A stretch of DNA of 64,000 nucleotides from Bacteroidales bacterium (GCA_017480185.1 JAFVBC010000008.1:50889-114888), one strand, 5' to 3'; positions 43,816 through 54,561 are shown, counted from the stretch's first letter. Notes: a model not told the origin generated them from the letters alone. Numbers and translations: made by a program.

Positions 43816-45126
43816 ATGAACTGGAAAGACGAATACGCAAAAAAATTGACAACTGCCGATGAGGCTATCAAGGACATTCACGATGGCGACTGGGTGGTGA
43901 TTGGCCATGCTGCCGCCGTGCCACGCGTGGTGCCACACGCTATGGCTGTGCATTGCAATGACTATAACAATGTGAAGGTGTTCCACATGACCACTCTGGG
44001 CGACAATGAGGTGTTGCATCCCGAGTGTTTTGGCCATTTTCGCCACGTGAGCAACTTCCTGTCGGGCAACTCGCGCGATGTGGTGTTTAACAATCATGGC
44101 GATTTCTTCCCCGCCTATTTCAAAGATGTGCCTCCGATGATTGGTCGTGAGATACCGTGCGATGTGGCTATCTTCCAAGCCACTCCTCCCGACGAGAATG
44201 GTTACTGCTCGCTTGGTGTGTCGTGCGACTATGCTCCCGCTGCCATTCGTGCGGCAAAGTCGGTTATTGTTGAAATCAACGATCGCGTGCCGTTCACCTA
44301 TGGCAACTCGATGATTCACGTGTCGCAGATAGATCATGCCATTGAGTGTTCGTATGCGCTGCCCGAATTGGGCTCGGCCGCTCCAACCGATGTAGAACTT
44401 GCCATTGGTCGCCATTGTGCAAGCCTTATAGAGGATGGCTCGACCCTTCAGTTGGGTATTGGCGCCATTCCCAATGCTGTGTTGTTGGAGTTGGTTGACA
44501 AGAACGACCTTGGCATTCATAGCGAAATGTTCTCCGACGGTGTGGCCGACTTAATGAAGCGTGGTAATATCAATGGTAGCAGGAAGACCCTGCACAAGGG
44601 CAAGGTGGTTACCACTTTTATCATGGGTTCGCAAAATCTCTATGATTTTTGCAACCATAATGAGGCGATAGAACTCTATCCTGTTGACTATACCAACGAC
44701 CCCAGTGTTATTGCTAAGAACTACCGCATGGTGTCTATCAATTCATGCCTTGAGGTCGACCTTATGGGTCAGGTAGCAGCCGAGAGTATTGGTATGAAAC
44801 AATATAGTGGTATTGGTGGACAGATTGACTTTGTGCGTGGAGCATCAATGGCACAAGAGGGAAAGAGTATAATTGCCATGCCTTCGACAGCGGCAAAAGG
44901 CACTATTTCGAAAGTGAAGCCTTTCCTTACTCCCGGCGCAGCTGTAAGCACCACACGCAACGACGTGAACTATGTGGTGACCGAGTATGGCATTGCTCAG
45001 CTTAAAGGTCGCACTCTGAAACAACGTGCTGCAGCCTTGATTAAGATTGCCCACCCCAATTTCCGTCCCGCCTTAATAGAGGAGTTTGAACGCAGATTTC
45101 TCTGCTCGTATAAAGAGAACGAATAG
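43816..45126 (+). CDS. Acetyl-CoA hydrolase/transferase family protein (4-hydroxybutyrate or butyrate CoA-transferase-like)
   Basis: Class I/AbfT-like CoA transferase, 436 residues, likely moving CoA between acetate and another acyl-CoA (4-hydroxybutyryl-, butyryl- or similar). Motifs: LQLGIGAIPNAVL, the catalytic Glu237 in LGIHSEMFSDG, QYSGIGGQIDFVRGA, and the C-terminal YVVTEYGIAQLKGRT, all characteristic. The exact acyl-CoA substrate cannot be decided from sequence. ATG start fixed by the promoter. Ended by the shared terminator with the MFS gene. Confidence 0.9.
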   Translation: MNWKDEYAKKLTTADEAIKDIHDGDWVVIGHAAAVPRVVPHAMAVHCNDYNNVKVFHMTTLGDNEVLHPECFGHFRHVSNFLSGNSRDVVFNNHGDFFPAYFKDVPPMIGREIPCDVAIFQATPPDENGYCSLGVSCDYAPAAIRAAKSVIVEINDRVPFTYGNSMIHVSQIDHAIECSYALPELGSAAPTDVELAIGRHCASLIEDGSTLQLGIGAIPNAVLLELVDKNDLGIHSEMFSDGVADLMKRGNINGSRKTLHKGKVVTTFIMGSQNLYDFCNHNEAIELYPVDYTNDPSVIAKNYRMVSINSCLEVDLMGQVAAESIGMKQYSGIGGQIDFVRGASMAQEGKSIIAMPSTAAKGTISKVKPFLTPGAAVSTTRNDVNYVVTEYGIAQLKGRTLKQRAAALIKIAHPNFRPALIEEFERRFLCSYKENE

Positions 45127-45152
45127 TTGTTGAGTACCCGATGGACGGGTGT

Positions 45153-45197
45153 AATAGAAGAGCGGGACAACGCACAGCGTTGTCCCGCTCTTCTATT
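45153..45197. terminator. Bidirectional terminator between the CoA-transferase and MFS genes
   Basis: 21-bp perfect stem AATAGAAGAGCGGGACAACG... with a 3-base loop between convergent genes; T-rich on the plus side and short A/T on the minus side. Confidence 0.9.
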
Positions 45198-45220
45198 AGT
45201 ATCAGATGATGCCTTTTCTC

Positions 45221-46465
45221 TTAACTATTCAAAGAGTGAGGCTTAGAACCCGAAAGGGCATAAAATAGCAGGTAAAGCAGTCCAGCTGCGGTAATGGCAT
45301 AACTGGCAACATAACCCCACTGGTCGGCCATGTGGTTTTGTAGCAATGTGATGATACCACCGCCACACACGAGGGTCATAAACATGCCGCTGGCCATTGG
45401 GGTCGAATCACCAAGACCCTCGGTTGAGAGGTTGAATATGGCGCCCCACATTACTGATGTGAATAGCCCTACGGCTACAATTGCTGCTATGCGTAGCGGC
45501 ATAGACGTAGAGCCCACTGAGAACGAGATACTTGTTGGTAGCAACATGAACGTCAGGACAAGAAGCAGTGCTGCTGCCGAACTGGCCATGAGCATTGCGC
45601 GAGAAGACACTCGTTTGCCCAATAATGCACCAACAAATCGCCCTGCAAGCATAAGTATCCAGTAGAGCCCAACCATCCAACCAGCTGTTTGAGCGCTCAA
45701 GGCCAATCCATCGTTAGTAGAGGTCATATATAGATTGGCTGTGTTTGGTATGCCTACCTCTATTCCGACATAAAAGAATATGCCTATCGCTCCGAGCACA
45801 AAATGTTTGTGTCGTAGTGGGCTATCAAGGCGAGAGTTGGATGTGCTGGTTTTGCTTCCGAGGTGAGGTTCGGGAATGCGTGTGAAGAATATAATGACAA
45901 ATGCAACGATAAATATGGCCATGGCTATCCATAGGGCAGGGTAGGTGTCGCTAACTGTGGCGTGTTCTACGCTTGTCCCTATTAAATATCCCAGTATGAT
46001 GGGCGCCAATGTGCCTCCGGTAGAGTTGCATGCCCCTGCCCATTGTATGAGTTGGTTTCCTCTATTGCCCCCACCTCCTATGGTGTTGAGCATCGGGTTA
46101 ACCACGGTGTTGAGCATGGCCATCGAGACCCCAGCAACCAGTGCTCCAATAACATAAATGGCAAAATTGGCCATCATTCCCGACATCATCTGAATCATGA
46201 GTCCAACAAAACCCACGCCGATGGCACTCAGAGCGGTGAATTTGTACCCTTTGTGGCGCAGTATTATGCCTGCAGGGATGCCCATACATGCATAGGCAAT
46301 GAAGTTGGCAAAGGTGCCAAGTTGTGCCATGGCGTTGGTGGTGGCAAACTGGCTCTTGAGCACAATGCCCATTGAGCCAGCAAAGTTGGTTACAAAGGCT
46401 ATCATGAAGTAGAGGAGGTACATTGCCCCTACGACGGACATATTGCCATTTTTGTTGTTGCGCAT
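45221..46465 (-). CDS. MFS transporter, fucose/glucose permease-like
   Basis: 414-residue transporter with about 12 helices and the FHS-type motif QWAGACNSTGGTLAPIILG in the fifth helix region, as in Bacteroidota sugar permeases (FucP/GlcP class). The A-loop resembles GIPAGIILRHKGYKFT. Substrate is probably a hexose; no catabolic gene is adjacent. ATG start. It follows the C10 protease gene by 12 bases, so the two may be co-transcribed. Confidence 0.85.
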   Translation of the reverse strand: MRNNKNGNMSVVGAMYLLYFMIAFVTNFAGSMGIVLKSQFATTNAMAQLGTFANFIAYACMGIPAGIILRHKGYKFTALSAIGVGFVGLMIQMMSGMMANFAIYVIGALVAGVSMAMLNTVVNPMLNTIGGGGNRGNQLIQWAGACNSTGGTLAPIILGYLIGTSVEHATVSDTYPALWIAMAIFIVAFVIIFFTRIPEPHLGSKTSTSNSRLDSPLRHKHFVLGAIGIFFYVGIEVGIPNTANLYMTSTNDGLALSAQTAGWMVGLYWILMLAGRFVGALLGKRVSSRAMLMASSAAALLLVLTFMLLPTSISFSVGSTSMPLRIAAIVAVGLFTSVMWGAIFNLSTEGLGDSTPMASGMFMTLVCGGGIITLLQNHMADQWGYVASYAITAAGLLYLLFYALSGSKPHSLNS

Positions 46466-46477
46466 GGACTGAAAGCC

Positions 46478-48958
46478 TTATTTTGCGGTTATCACTATGC
46501 GTCGAGGTGCATGGTTTGCTGCACGGATAATGTATATTCCGTTGCCAGGGAGTGTGAATGTGGCACTACTGCTGTTGCTGTAGGCCACTTTTCTGCCACT
46601 GATGTCGTATACGTCTATGAATGGTGTGCCAACCTCGGTTTTGATGCTAACATTGCAGCGATTTATACTGATGTGCATCTCGTCGGCCGATACGGATTGC
46701 ACTGCTCCAAGTGGCTGGAATGTTGCCGTGAGGGTGGTATCGCTGACTATTACAATTGTGATGATGGAGTCGGTGCTTCCGTTGCTCCATTCGATAAATT
46801 TGTAGTTGTCAAATGGAGTGGCGACAATTGTGATGCTGTCGTTTGAACGGTAATATCCGCTACCTGATACGGTGCCATAGGTTGGATCAGAAGGTTGTGC
46901 AGTAAGTGTGTATCGCGGTCGCCACATGTCGAAAATAGCAGTAATGGTGGTGTCGGCTGTGGCAATAAAGACATAAGGATTGACGGTAATGCCGTTGCTC
47001 CAGCGCAGAAATTCATGGGAACGATCAATAGGTTCGGCAAAAAGGGTTACTGTATCGCCTGCATTGTATATTCCAGATCCAGTTACACTACCCATATAGT
47101 CGTCGTTTGACAGTGCAGTAATGGTGTAGGTTCGCTTTTGCATTATAGCGCGAATGAGCCATGTATAGTAGTTGCCTTGATGGTCGAATTGCACCCATGT
47201 GCCACGGTCGTTATACCATACACCATCGGAGTTGCCCGAATATTGAGCCGCTGCCGCTGGGTATTGACCTCCTGTTACACTGAAGGTTATCCATAAGGGT
47301 TTGGTATCGTCTATTGAAATAGGAGTTGGAAGAGAAATTGTCGTCCAGCCATTATAAACTGGAGTTACGTTGCTACTATATATAAGCGTTTGTGCAGTTG
47401 GTCGTTCTCCTTGATAGATATTGAGGTTGTGCTGTACGTTGGGACTGTATACATACATTTGGACTTTTGCCAAGTCGTATGTTGGCGTAATCATTGACGG
47501 AGCTATGCGCATACCCCATTCGGTGGTGGATGAATAGTCATCGCTCCATGCCGTGTAGAGGCCTTTTTGAGTGTAGCTTATTGTGTCGCCAGTTATAGGA
47601 GTAAAGAGCGCCGTGTCTCTAATGTCGGTGTTTGCAATGAAATACAGGGGATTGGCTGTGTTATTGCTTTTCCACTGGTTGAATACGTATCCCTCTTTTG
47701 CGTAAGCCAGCATCAGTACAGTGTCGCGATAGGTTGCATAACGGCCGTTCCCGTAAATGATGCCCATTGCTGTGTCGGCTGCTACGGCTTGAATAGAAAT
47801 AGAGTCTTGTATCGTGCGAACAGGTTCGATACCTATTATGATACTGTTATTGAGGTTGAATGTGTAGGTGGAATTACCGCCTATGCCACCACTGCCTGGG
47901 TTGAGGGCTCCAATTGCATAAAAACCATCGTAGGAACCAGCCCAACCCCAATTGACATGGAATAGGGATGCGGTGTCATAGCCATCAAGAATAAAGGCGT
48001 GGCCTGCCGATGTGTCGTAGCCTGTGTAGAGTACTGGCCTGCGGTGGTCAATTTCGTTTTTCAGAATGGCAATCCAAGCGCTATCGTTATAACTGGTGCG
48101 AATTTCGGAGTGTAGCTGTGACGAGTATTTGAAGTAGGTCTTTAGGGCATTTTCGGCCGATGCTCGACTAATGTCGCCATAGGCCAAAGTGGCGGCTCCA
48201 CTGGAAGATACACCGTAGTTCATGTTGACGGATACTCCAGCGTGATATACCAACTGCGCCACTGCGTTGACGCATGCTGTGGAGGTGGCCGAGGTTAGTT
48301 GATTCGGCATGCTATCCCATTGGTAGGTTGTGTTGCCAAAATCGGCACTTAACACACCGTAAGTGCTATGTCTGTAGGCGTGAGAGCTCCATCCCATTGC
48401 TGGATGATCCCAGTATTTCATGATTTGAGCCATGGCTATGGCTGTACATCCAGCCACAGCGTAGGTAGAGTCGGTTGTGCTATAGGGACACTGATAGTTG
48501 TAATAGGGACGTTGATTCCATGTGGTTTGCACCAGTTTGTCAACAACGATAGAACTGTCGGTTGCATCTTTGAAACCACCTGTGGTAAGTATGGCCCATT
48601 GTTCACGTATATGATTGTTGGCTCCAATACCATTGGCTTTGTAGAAATCGATGGCTTTATCGTAGCCATTCAGCCATTCTTTCACGTTATCGGGAATATC
48701 GTTGCCAATGATTGTCTGTGTAGTGGAGTAAGCCAAGACTGGCGTAGAACAGTCGTCGGTGGCGACGATTGCAAATCCACTACCACTGTTGGTTACATAA
48801 ATTGCAAGATTGTTGAATACTCCTGCGTTTATTTCCAAGACATCATTGTTACTTAAGATGTGTGCTGCTACCTGTGCAGAAATCTTTTTCGTTACGGGTT
48901 TTGCCATAACGGTGGCTACCACCATAATGGTAGCCAAGAGGGTAATTATTCTTTTCAT
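46478..48958 (-). CDS. C10-family cysteine protease (streptopain-like) with T9SS type A sorting domain
   Basis: 826-residue secreted protease. Signal peptide (ending AK near 20), propeptide (about 20-140), then the C10 catalytic domain with Cys171 (VAGCTAIAMAQIM) and His320 (SAGHAFILDGYD), and HVNWGWAGSYDGFY. Next come Flg_new/InlB-B-like beta repeats (e.g. GSGIYNAGDTVTLFAEP, GSGYYRSNDSITIVATP), and finally a type A T9SS C-terminal domain (DVYDISGRKV, GIYIIRA, then basic end). Resembles P. gingivalis PrtT and related proteases. It lies 34 bases downstream of atpG without an obvious terminator; no inhibitor gene adjoins. Confidence 0.92.
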   Translation of the reverse strand: MKRIITLLATIMVVATVMAKPVTKKISAQVAAHILSNNDVLEINAGVFNNLAIYVTNSGSGFAIVATDDCSTPVLAYSTTQTIIGNDIPDNVKEWLNGYDKAIDFYKANGIGANNHIREQWAILTTGGFKDATDSSIVVDKLVQTTWNQRPYYNYQCPYSTTDSTYAVAGCTAIAMAQIMKYWDHPAMGWSSHAYRHSTYGVLSADFGNTTYQWDSMPNQLTSATSTACVNAVAQLVYHAGVSVNMNYGVSSSGAATLAYGDISRASAENALKTYFKYSSQLHSEIRTSYNDSAWIAILKNEIDHRRPVLYTGYDTSAGHAFILDGYDTASLFHVNWGWAGSYDGFYAIGALNPGSGGIGGNSTYTFNLNNSIIIGIEPVRTIQDSISIQAVAADTAMGIIYGNGRYATYRDTVLMLAYAKEGYVFNQWKSNNTANPLYFIANTDIRDTALFTPITGDTISYTQKGLYTAWSDDYSSTTEWGMRIAPSMITPTYDLAKVQMYVYSPNVQHNLNIYQGERPTAQTLIYSSNVTPVYNGWTTISLPTPISIDDTKPLWITFSVTGGQYPAAAAQYSGNSDGVWYNDRGTWVQFDHQGNYYTWLIRAIMQKRTYTITALSNDDYMGSVTGSGIYNAGDTVTLFAEPIDRSHEFLRWSNGITVNPYVFIATADTTITAIFDMWRPRYTLTAQPSDPTYGTVSGSGYYRSNDSITIVATPFDNYKFIEWSNGSTDSIITIVIVSDTTLTATFQPLGAVQSVSADEMHISINRCNVSIKTEVGTPFIDVYDISGRKVAYSNSSSATFTLPGNGIYIIRAANHAPRRIVITAK

Positions 48959-48992
48959 GGCCTGTATATTTTGGGTTGAAACTAATAATCAA

Positions 48993-49880
48993 TTAGCCCT
49001 TTAAGGCTTCCGAACCGCTTACTATTTCAATGATTTCATTGGTGATGGCAGCCTGTCTCGCTTTGTTATAGCTCAAACGAAGGTCTTTGAGAAGTTCGGT
49101 GGCATTGTCTGTAGCTTTTTGCATGGCAGTCATGCGCGCACCATGCTCTGCTGCAAGTGAATCAAGAATAATACGGTAGAGTGAAGAACGCAGTGTTAGT
49201 GGAATTAACTCTTGTAGCATTTGTGCCTTTGATGGCTCATATAGGTAGTGTATATCCTGCTTTGTTTTTTTGTTGTTTAAGTTAGTGACGGCTTGTGGTA
49301 CTACTGGCAGGAATTGTTCACACGATAGGGTCTGCGACAAGGAGTTTTTGAACTGGTTATATATAACTTCAATAAGGTCGGTTTCCTTTTTTGAAAATCT
49401 TGTCATCAAGGTGTCAGCAAGGCTGGCCACTTTATCGAAAGTAGTTCCGTCAAGAAGGTCATCCATTACCTCAACGGTAACTCCGCTCTGCTTCGAAAAG
49501 AATTCACTCGCTTTCTTCCCAATGGAAAGTATCGTTATTTCCCCACCATTGCCAGTGATTTTTCGATAGTGACTGATGCGTTGGTTGGCGAGTTTTATTA
49601 CGTTGCTATTAAATGCTCCACACAAACCTTTGTTGGATGTTACCACTACAAGTGTTATCTGTAGTGGTTTCCTCTCAACTTGGTATGGACTCTGAATGTG
49701 GTCATCTATACCAATGCTGCTTGATATTTCATTCATACGATTGGCATAGGGGCGCATTCCTATGATGGCATTTTGGGCTCGCCTGAACTTTGCGGCCGAC
49801 ACCATCTTCATGGCCGAAGTAATCTGCTGAGTTGAACTGACAGACGAAATGCGTGTTCTTACTTCTTTAAGGTTGGCCAT
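48993..49880 (-). CDS. atpG: ATP synthase gamma subunit
   Basis: Central rotor shaft of the F1 sector, 295 residues. N-terminal MANLKEVRTRISSVSSTQQITSAMKMVSAAK is typical, as are GLCGAFNSNV and the C-terminal helix ENATELLKDLRLSYNKARQAAITNEI. Last of five atp genes (E-F-H-A-G); an 8-base gap follows atpA. Note the last five genes of the usual cluster only are present. Confidence 0.97.
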   Translation of the reverse strand: MANLKEVRTRISSVSSTQQITSAMKMVSAAKFRRAQNAIIGMRPYANRMNEISSSIGIDDHIQSPYQVERKPLQITLVVVTSNKGLCGAFNSNVIKLANQRISHYRKITGNGGEITILSIGKKASEFFSKQSGVTVEVMDDLLDGTTFDKVASLADTLMTRFSKKETDLIEVIYNQFKNSLSQTLSCEQFLPVVPQAVTNLNNKKTKQDIHYLYEPSKAQMLQELIPLTLRSSLYRIILDSLAAEHGARMTAMQKATDNATELLKDLRLSYNKARQAAITNEIIEIVSGSEALKG

Positions 49881-49888
49881 GAGGAAAC

Positions 49889-51466
49889 TTATTTGTATTG
49901 TTCTGCGATTTTGTTCGCCACTTCTCGCATAGTTTGCAAGTCGTTATCGACGAGTTTCCCGTCTTTAAGGTTTTGCAGGATATCTTTATGTTCCTGATGA
50001 AGCGTGTATAGGAACGATTTTTCGAAAGAGCGAACTTTATCTACGGCAACCTTTTGTAGCAATCCGTTAGTGCCACAATAGATTATTGCTATCTGGTCCT
50101 CAACGGGCATGGGAAAATACTGTGGTTGTTTAAGTATTTCAACATTCCTCACCCCTTTGTCCAATACGGCCTTTGTGGTAGCATCAAGATCGGAACCAAA
50201 TTTAGAGAAGGCTTCAAGTTCGCGGTATTGCGCTTGGTCCATCTTAAGAGTTCCTGCAATTTTTTTCATTGATTTAATCTGTGCTTTACCACCTACACGC
50301 GATACGGATATACCAACATTGATAGCTGGACGTACGCCTGAATTGAATAAATTTGTCTCCAAGAATATCTGACCATCGGTGATGGAAATCACGTTTGTGG
50401 GGATATAGGCCGAGACATCTCCTGCCTGAGTTTCGATTATGGGCAGAGCTGTCAGCGAGCCTCCACCCTTTACCTTATCCTTTATAGAGGCTGGCAGATC
50501 GTTCATCTGGGCTGCAATCTGGTCATTCTGTATTATCCTGGCAGCACGTTCAAGCAGGCGACTATGCAGATAGAACACATCTCCTGGATAGGCTTCACGT
50601 CCTGGTGGACGACGAAGGAGCAACGAAACCTCGCGGTAGGCGACTGCTTGTTTTGATAGATCATCGTAGATGACAAGAGCATTTCTACCGGTGTCGCGGA
50701 AATATTCGCCGATGGCCGCCCCAGCGAATGGAGCATAGAACTGCATTGCGGCAGGATCTGATGCGGTGGCTGCTACAATGATAGTGTAGGCCATTGCTCC
50801 TTTTTCTTCTAAATTTTTTACTAAATTGGCCACAGTCGACCCTTTTTGTCCGCATGCCACATAGATGCAGTATACGGGATCTCCAGCATCGTAATTGGAA
50901 CGCTGGTTTATTATGGTGTCTATGGCAATGGCAGTTTTTCCAGTTTGACGGTCTCCAATAATCAACTCTCGCTGACCACGCCCTATTGGAATCATAGAAT
51001 CGATGGCTTTAATTCCAGTTTGTAGGGGCTGCTCAACAGGTTGACGATAGATAACTCCTGGGGCCTTACGCTCGATTGGCATATCGAAAAGTTGCCCTTC
51101 GATAGGTCCTTTCCCATCTATGGGTTGACCAATGGTATTGATTACTCGGCCAATAAGACCTTCTCCCACTCCCAAAGAGGCAATACGTTTGGTACGCTTC
51201 ACCGTGTCTCCTTCGTTAATAGACGACACGTCCCCCAACATCACCACACCAACATTATCTTCTTCAAGGTTTTGTACAATACCGTGATTTCCGGTGCTAA
51301 ACTCCACTAACTCGCCACTTTGTGCGTTGTTTAGACCGTATATGCGAGCAATGCCGTCGCCTACGGTCAATACGGTGCCAACCTCCTCCAATTCAGTGTC
51401 AAGGTTTACGTTGGCAAGCTGTTTCCTTAGTATGGCCGATACTTCAGCTGGTTTTATGTCTGCCAT
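49889..51466 (-). CDS. atpA: ATP synthase alpha subunit
   Basis: Non-catalytic nucleotide-binding subunit of F1, 525 residues. It has the P-loop [10 protein letters not shown] (171-180), [37 protein letters not shown] and the arginine-finger block [12 protein letters not shown] start; 6-base gap from atpH. Confidence 0.98.
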   Translation of the reverse strand: MADIKPAEVSAILRKQLANVNLDTELEEVGTVLTVGDGIARIYGLNNAQSGELVEFSTGNHGIVQNLEEDNVGVVMLGDVSSINEGDTVKRTKRIASLGVGEGLIGRVINTIGQPIDGKGPIEGQLFDMPIERKAPGVIYRQPVEQPLQTGIKAIDSMIPIGRGQRELIIGDRQTGKTAIAIDTIINQRSNYDAGDPVYCIYVACGQKGSTVANLVKNLEEKGAMAYTIIVAATASDPAAMQFYAPFAGAAIGEYFRDTGRNALVIYDDLSKQAVAYREVSLLLRRPPGREAYPGDVFYLHSRLLERAARIIQNDQIAAQMNDLPASIKDKVKGGGSLTALPIIETQAGDVSAYIPTNVISITDGQIFLETNLFNSGVRPAINVGISVSRVGGKAQIKSMKKIAGTLKMDQAQYRELEAFSKFGSDLDATTKAVLDKGVRNVEILKQPQYFPMPVEDQIAIIYCGTNGLLQKVAVDKVRSFEKSFLYTLHQEHKDILQNLKDGKLVDNDLQTMREVANKIAEQYK

Positions 51467-51472
51467 GTCGTG

Positions 51473-52030
51473 TTATAGTTTACTTTCGTAGTCGTTTTTT
51501 GCGAATTCGAAGCGCAATTTGTCGATTTTCGACTTTATTCGGGCATCATACATGTTGTTGTCAAATTCTATTATGAATCCCCCAAGTATGCGTTCATCGA
51601 TGTGAAGGCTCACCTCTGCGGTTTTTTCGGTGTAATCTTCTATTTTTTGTCGGATAGCATTGAGACTTTCTTGTGAGATTGATTGACGTGTAGTGATATC
51701 AGACGGTACTATACCTCTATCAGTACGGTATAGATCAATGAAAGCCTGACTTATACCTTTAAGATTTATACTGCGTTTTTTCTTCACAACAAAGTCGAGA
51801 AAAATCAACGTAGTTTGGCAAATGTGTGATGCAAATATGGCGTGCAGAATGCCCTTCTTTTTGTCAAATGGTAAAGTGGGGTTGCCCATTAGCAACGAAA
51901 TATGCCTGTTCTCATTGCATACAGATAGAATCAAACGCATATCATTAACAACCTGCTCCACTTGTCCGGTGTCGGTCGCCAATGTGAACAACGCTTTGGC
52001 ATAGTTGATATTTATTCTATGGCTGTTCAT
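51473..52030 (-). CDS. atpH: ATP synthase delta subunit
   Basis: Peripheral stalk connector of F1F0, 185 residues. N-terminal region INYAKALFTLA and the late ERILGGFIIEFDNNMYDARIKSKIDKL match the OSCP/delta family. 3-base gap from atpF. Confidence 0.93.
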   Translation of the reverse strand: MNSHRININYAKALFTLATDTGQVEQVVNDMRLILSVCNENRHISLLMGNPTLPFDKKKGILHAIFASHICQTTLIFLDFVVKKKRSINLKGISQAFIDLYRTDRGIVPSDITTRQSISQESLNAIRQKIEDYTEKTAEVSLHIDERILGGFIIEFDNNMYDARIKSKIDKLRFEFAKNDYESKL

Positions 52031-52033
52031 CCC

Positions 52034-52534
52034 TTATCCTAAATGGGCTTGTTGCAACTCATGTTCTATCAGTGCGTCGGCCTTTTCCCTGTCTGCCAAT
52101 TCTGCTTCAAGTAACTTTTCTGCTATTTCTATGCTTAAGTTAGCAATTTGGTTTTTCAACTCATGCATTGCTTTCAACTTTTCGTAGTTGATACTTTCTT
52201 TGGCACTTTCGACAATCCTATCGGACTCCTCTTTAGCTTTTGTGCGCGCATGCTCAATGAGTTGCTCTCCTTCGACAGCAGCTTTACGTAGTATATCGTC
52301 GTGTTCCAGTTTGGCTTTACGGAGCAACTCTTCGTTGTGTGCTACCAGTCCAGCCATTTCTTCACGAGCTTTGGCTGCAGCATTGAGAGATTCTGCAATG
52401 GCTTCCTCCCTTTTTTTTAGTGATTTCAGAAGCATGGGCCATCCGAATTTCACCAAAATAAAGACCAGAATGCCAAACGAAATCAGCATCCAAAATGCAG
52501 TACCCAGACCAGGATTTATTAGTGGATTGTTCAT
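52034..52534 (-). CDS. atpF: ATP synthase subunit b
   Basis: Peripheral stalk subunit, 166 residues. One N-terminal helix (AFWMLISFGILVFILVKFGWP) and a long charged coiled coil. ATG start; 77-base gap from atpE. Confidence 0.93.
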   Translation of the reverse strand: MNNPLINPGLGTAFWMLISFGILVFILVKFGWPMLLKSLKKREEAIAESLNAAAKAREEMAGLVAHNEELLRKAKLEHDDILRKAAVEGEQLIEHARTKAKEESDRIVESAKESINYEKLKAMHELKNQIANLSIEIAEKLLEAELADREKADALIEHELQQAHLG

Positions 52535-52611
52535 TGCACGACAGGTGATTGTGAGTGTAGTTAAAGGGGGGCAAAGGATGCCTGCCCCCCCCCCTATCTC
52601 TCAAGTTGTTG

Positions 52612-52911
<300 letters not shown>

Positions 52912-52921
52912 TTATTTTCTG

Positions 52922-52929
52922 CAAAGATA
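52922..52929 (-). promoter_or_regulatory. Promoter -7 box (TATCTTTG) for atpEFHAG
   Basis: Minus-strand TATCTTTG, 52 bases before the atpE ATG and after the nadB stop. Confidence 0.65.
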
Positions 52930-52955
52930 ACCGTTTTTTTTTATAACAGGTATTT

Positions 52956-54530
52956 TTATCTCTCTTTTTGTTCTAAAAGGTCCAGACTATAATGTAAGCC
53001 GACATTTTGGCGACGAGCCCGTGCCATTTTTATTATGAGGTATGAGCATGCAATGAGGTTGCGGAGTTCTGAAAGTGGTTCAGTTAGTACAGAACGGTTG
53101 TACAGATCCTCAGTTTCACGGAAGATAAGGTTGAGCCGGTCGAATGCACGTTGCAGGCGAAGGTCGCTGCGTACTATACCGACATAGTTCCACATTATTT
53201 CTTGTAACTCACTCTTTGTTTGTGTTATAAGTACCATTTCTTCGTTTAGTACCATCCCATCGGAGTTCCAGTCTGGTACGCTAGCGTTAAAGTCAATATT
53301 TTTTACGCTTTCAATTGCGTGTACGGCGGCATTATGGGCATACACTACAGCCTCAAGTAGCGAGTTGCTTGCCAAACGGTTCCCTCCGTGTAGCCCTGTA
53401 CAGGAACATTCGCCAGCAGCGTAAAGATGTTTTATCGAACTTTCACCATGCTTATCAACCTTTATACCACCGCATTGATAATGGGCTGCGGGCCGTATTG
53501 GAATCATGTCTTTTGTGATATTTATACCCAATTCGAGGCATTTGGCGTATATATTGGGAAAGCCCTCAATAAGATGTTGCTTGCCAATGCCACGTGCATC
53601 AAGGTATAGATATGGTTTGCCCGACAGTTTCATTTCGTTGTCAATCGCACGAGCAACAATATCGCGTGGCGCGAGTGATAGACGTTTGTCGTATTTTTGC
53701 ATGAACTCTTTTCCATCGCGGCCTTTTAGTACTGCTCCGGCCCCTCGCATTGCTTCAGTAATAAGGAAAGCTGGTTTCTCGGCTGGATTGTAGAGCGATG
53801 TTGGATGAAACTGCATGAATTCAAGGTCGGATAGTACACCGCGTGCACGATGCACCATGGCAACTCCATCACCAGTAGATATCACTGGAGTAGTGGTCGT
53901 TGAGTAAACGTTGCCCATCCCACCTGTGGCAAGGAGGGTTACTTTTGCAATATATGTGTCAATTCTATTGGTATCGCAGTCAAGGGCATATACGCCATAG
54001 CATTCAATTCCAGGTGTGTGCTTGGTTACACGTTGCCCGAGGTGATGTTGTGTGATAAGATCTATGGCAAACTGACGTTCTTTGAGCTCTATGTTAGGGT
54101 GTTGTCTCACAGCCTCCAGCAGTCCACGCTCAATTTCTTCGCCAGTATTGTCTTTATGGTGTAGTATTCGAAATTCACTGTGCCCCCCCTCTCTGTGTAA
54201 ATCAAATCTGTTGCCGTGGTTATCAAGGTCAAAGTTTACACCATATTGCACCAGCTCTCGTATGCGATCAGGAGCTTCTCGAATGGTCATCTCCACAACC
54301 TCGCGGTCGCAAATACCATCGCCAGCTACAAGGGTGTCATGTATGTGCTTATCGAAACTGTCTGAATCATACATTACGGCGGCAATACCTCCTTGTGCAT
54401 ATCGAGTACTACCTTCACTGGCATCGCCCTTGGTCAGTATGCACACTTTGCCATATGAGGCTACTTTCAAAGCAAAACTTAATCCTGCTATTCCTGAGCC
54501 AATAATAAGAAAATCAACCTCGTATCTCAT
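52956..54530 (-). CDS. nadB: L-aspartate oxidase
   Basis: FAD enzyme that oxidises L-aspartate to iminoaspartate, the first step of de novo NAD synthesis. 524 residues. N-terminal FAD fold IIGSGIAGLSFALKVA, EGSTRYAQGGIAAV, and the active-site/FAD end block HLYAAGECSCTGLHGGNRLASNSLLEAVV. Partners nadA and nadC are not nearby. ATG start, with a TAACTTTG box 23 bases upstream; divergent from recX. Confidence 0.96.
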   Translation of the reverse strand: MRYEVDFLIIGSGIAGLSFALKVASYGKVCILTKGDASEGSTRYAQGGIAAVMYDSDSFDKHIHDTLVAGDGICDREVVEMTIREAPDRIRELVQYGVNFDLDNHGNRFDLHREGGHSEFRILHHKDNTGEEIERGLLEAVRQHPNIELKERQFAIDLITQHHLGQRVTKHTPGIECYGVYALDCDTNRIDTYIAKVTLLATGGMGNVYSTTTTPVISTGDGVAMVHRARGVLSDLEFMQFHPTSLYNPAEKPAFLITEAMRGAGAVLKGRDGKEFMQKYDKRLSLAPRDIVARAIDNEMKLSGKPYLYLDARGIGKQHLIEGFPNIYAKCLELGINITKDMIPIRPAAHYQCGGIKVDKHGESSIKHLYAAGECSCTGLHGGNRLASNSLLEAVVYAHNAAVHAIESVKNIDFNASVPDWNSDGMVLNEEMVLITQTKSELQEIMWNYVGIVRSDLRLQRAFDRLNLIFRETEDLYNRSVLTEPLSELRNLIACSYLIIKMARARRQNVGLHYSLDLLEQKER

Positions 54531-54553
54531 TCTGAATAGGTTTTCGTAGGTGG

Positions 54554-54561
54554 CAAAGTTA
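54554..54561 (-). promoter_or_regulatory. Promoter -7 box (TAACTTTG) for nadB
   Basis: Minus-strand TAACTTTG, 23 bases before the nadB ATG. Confidence 0.65.
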
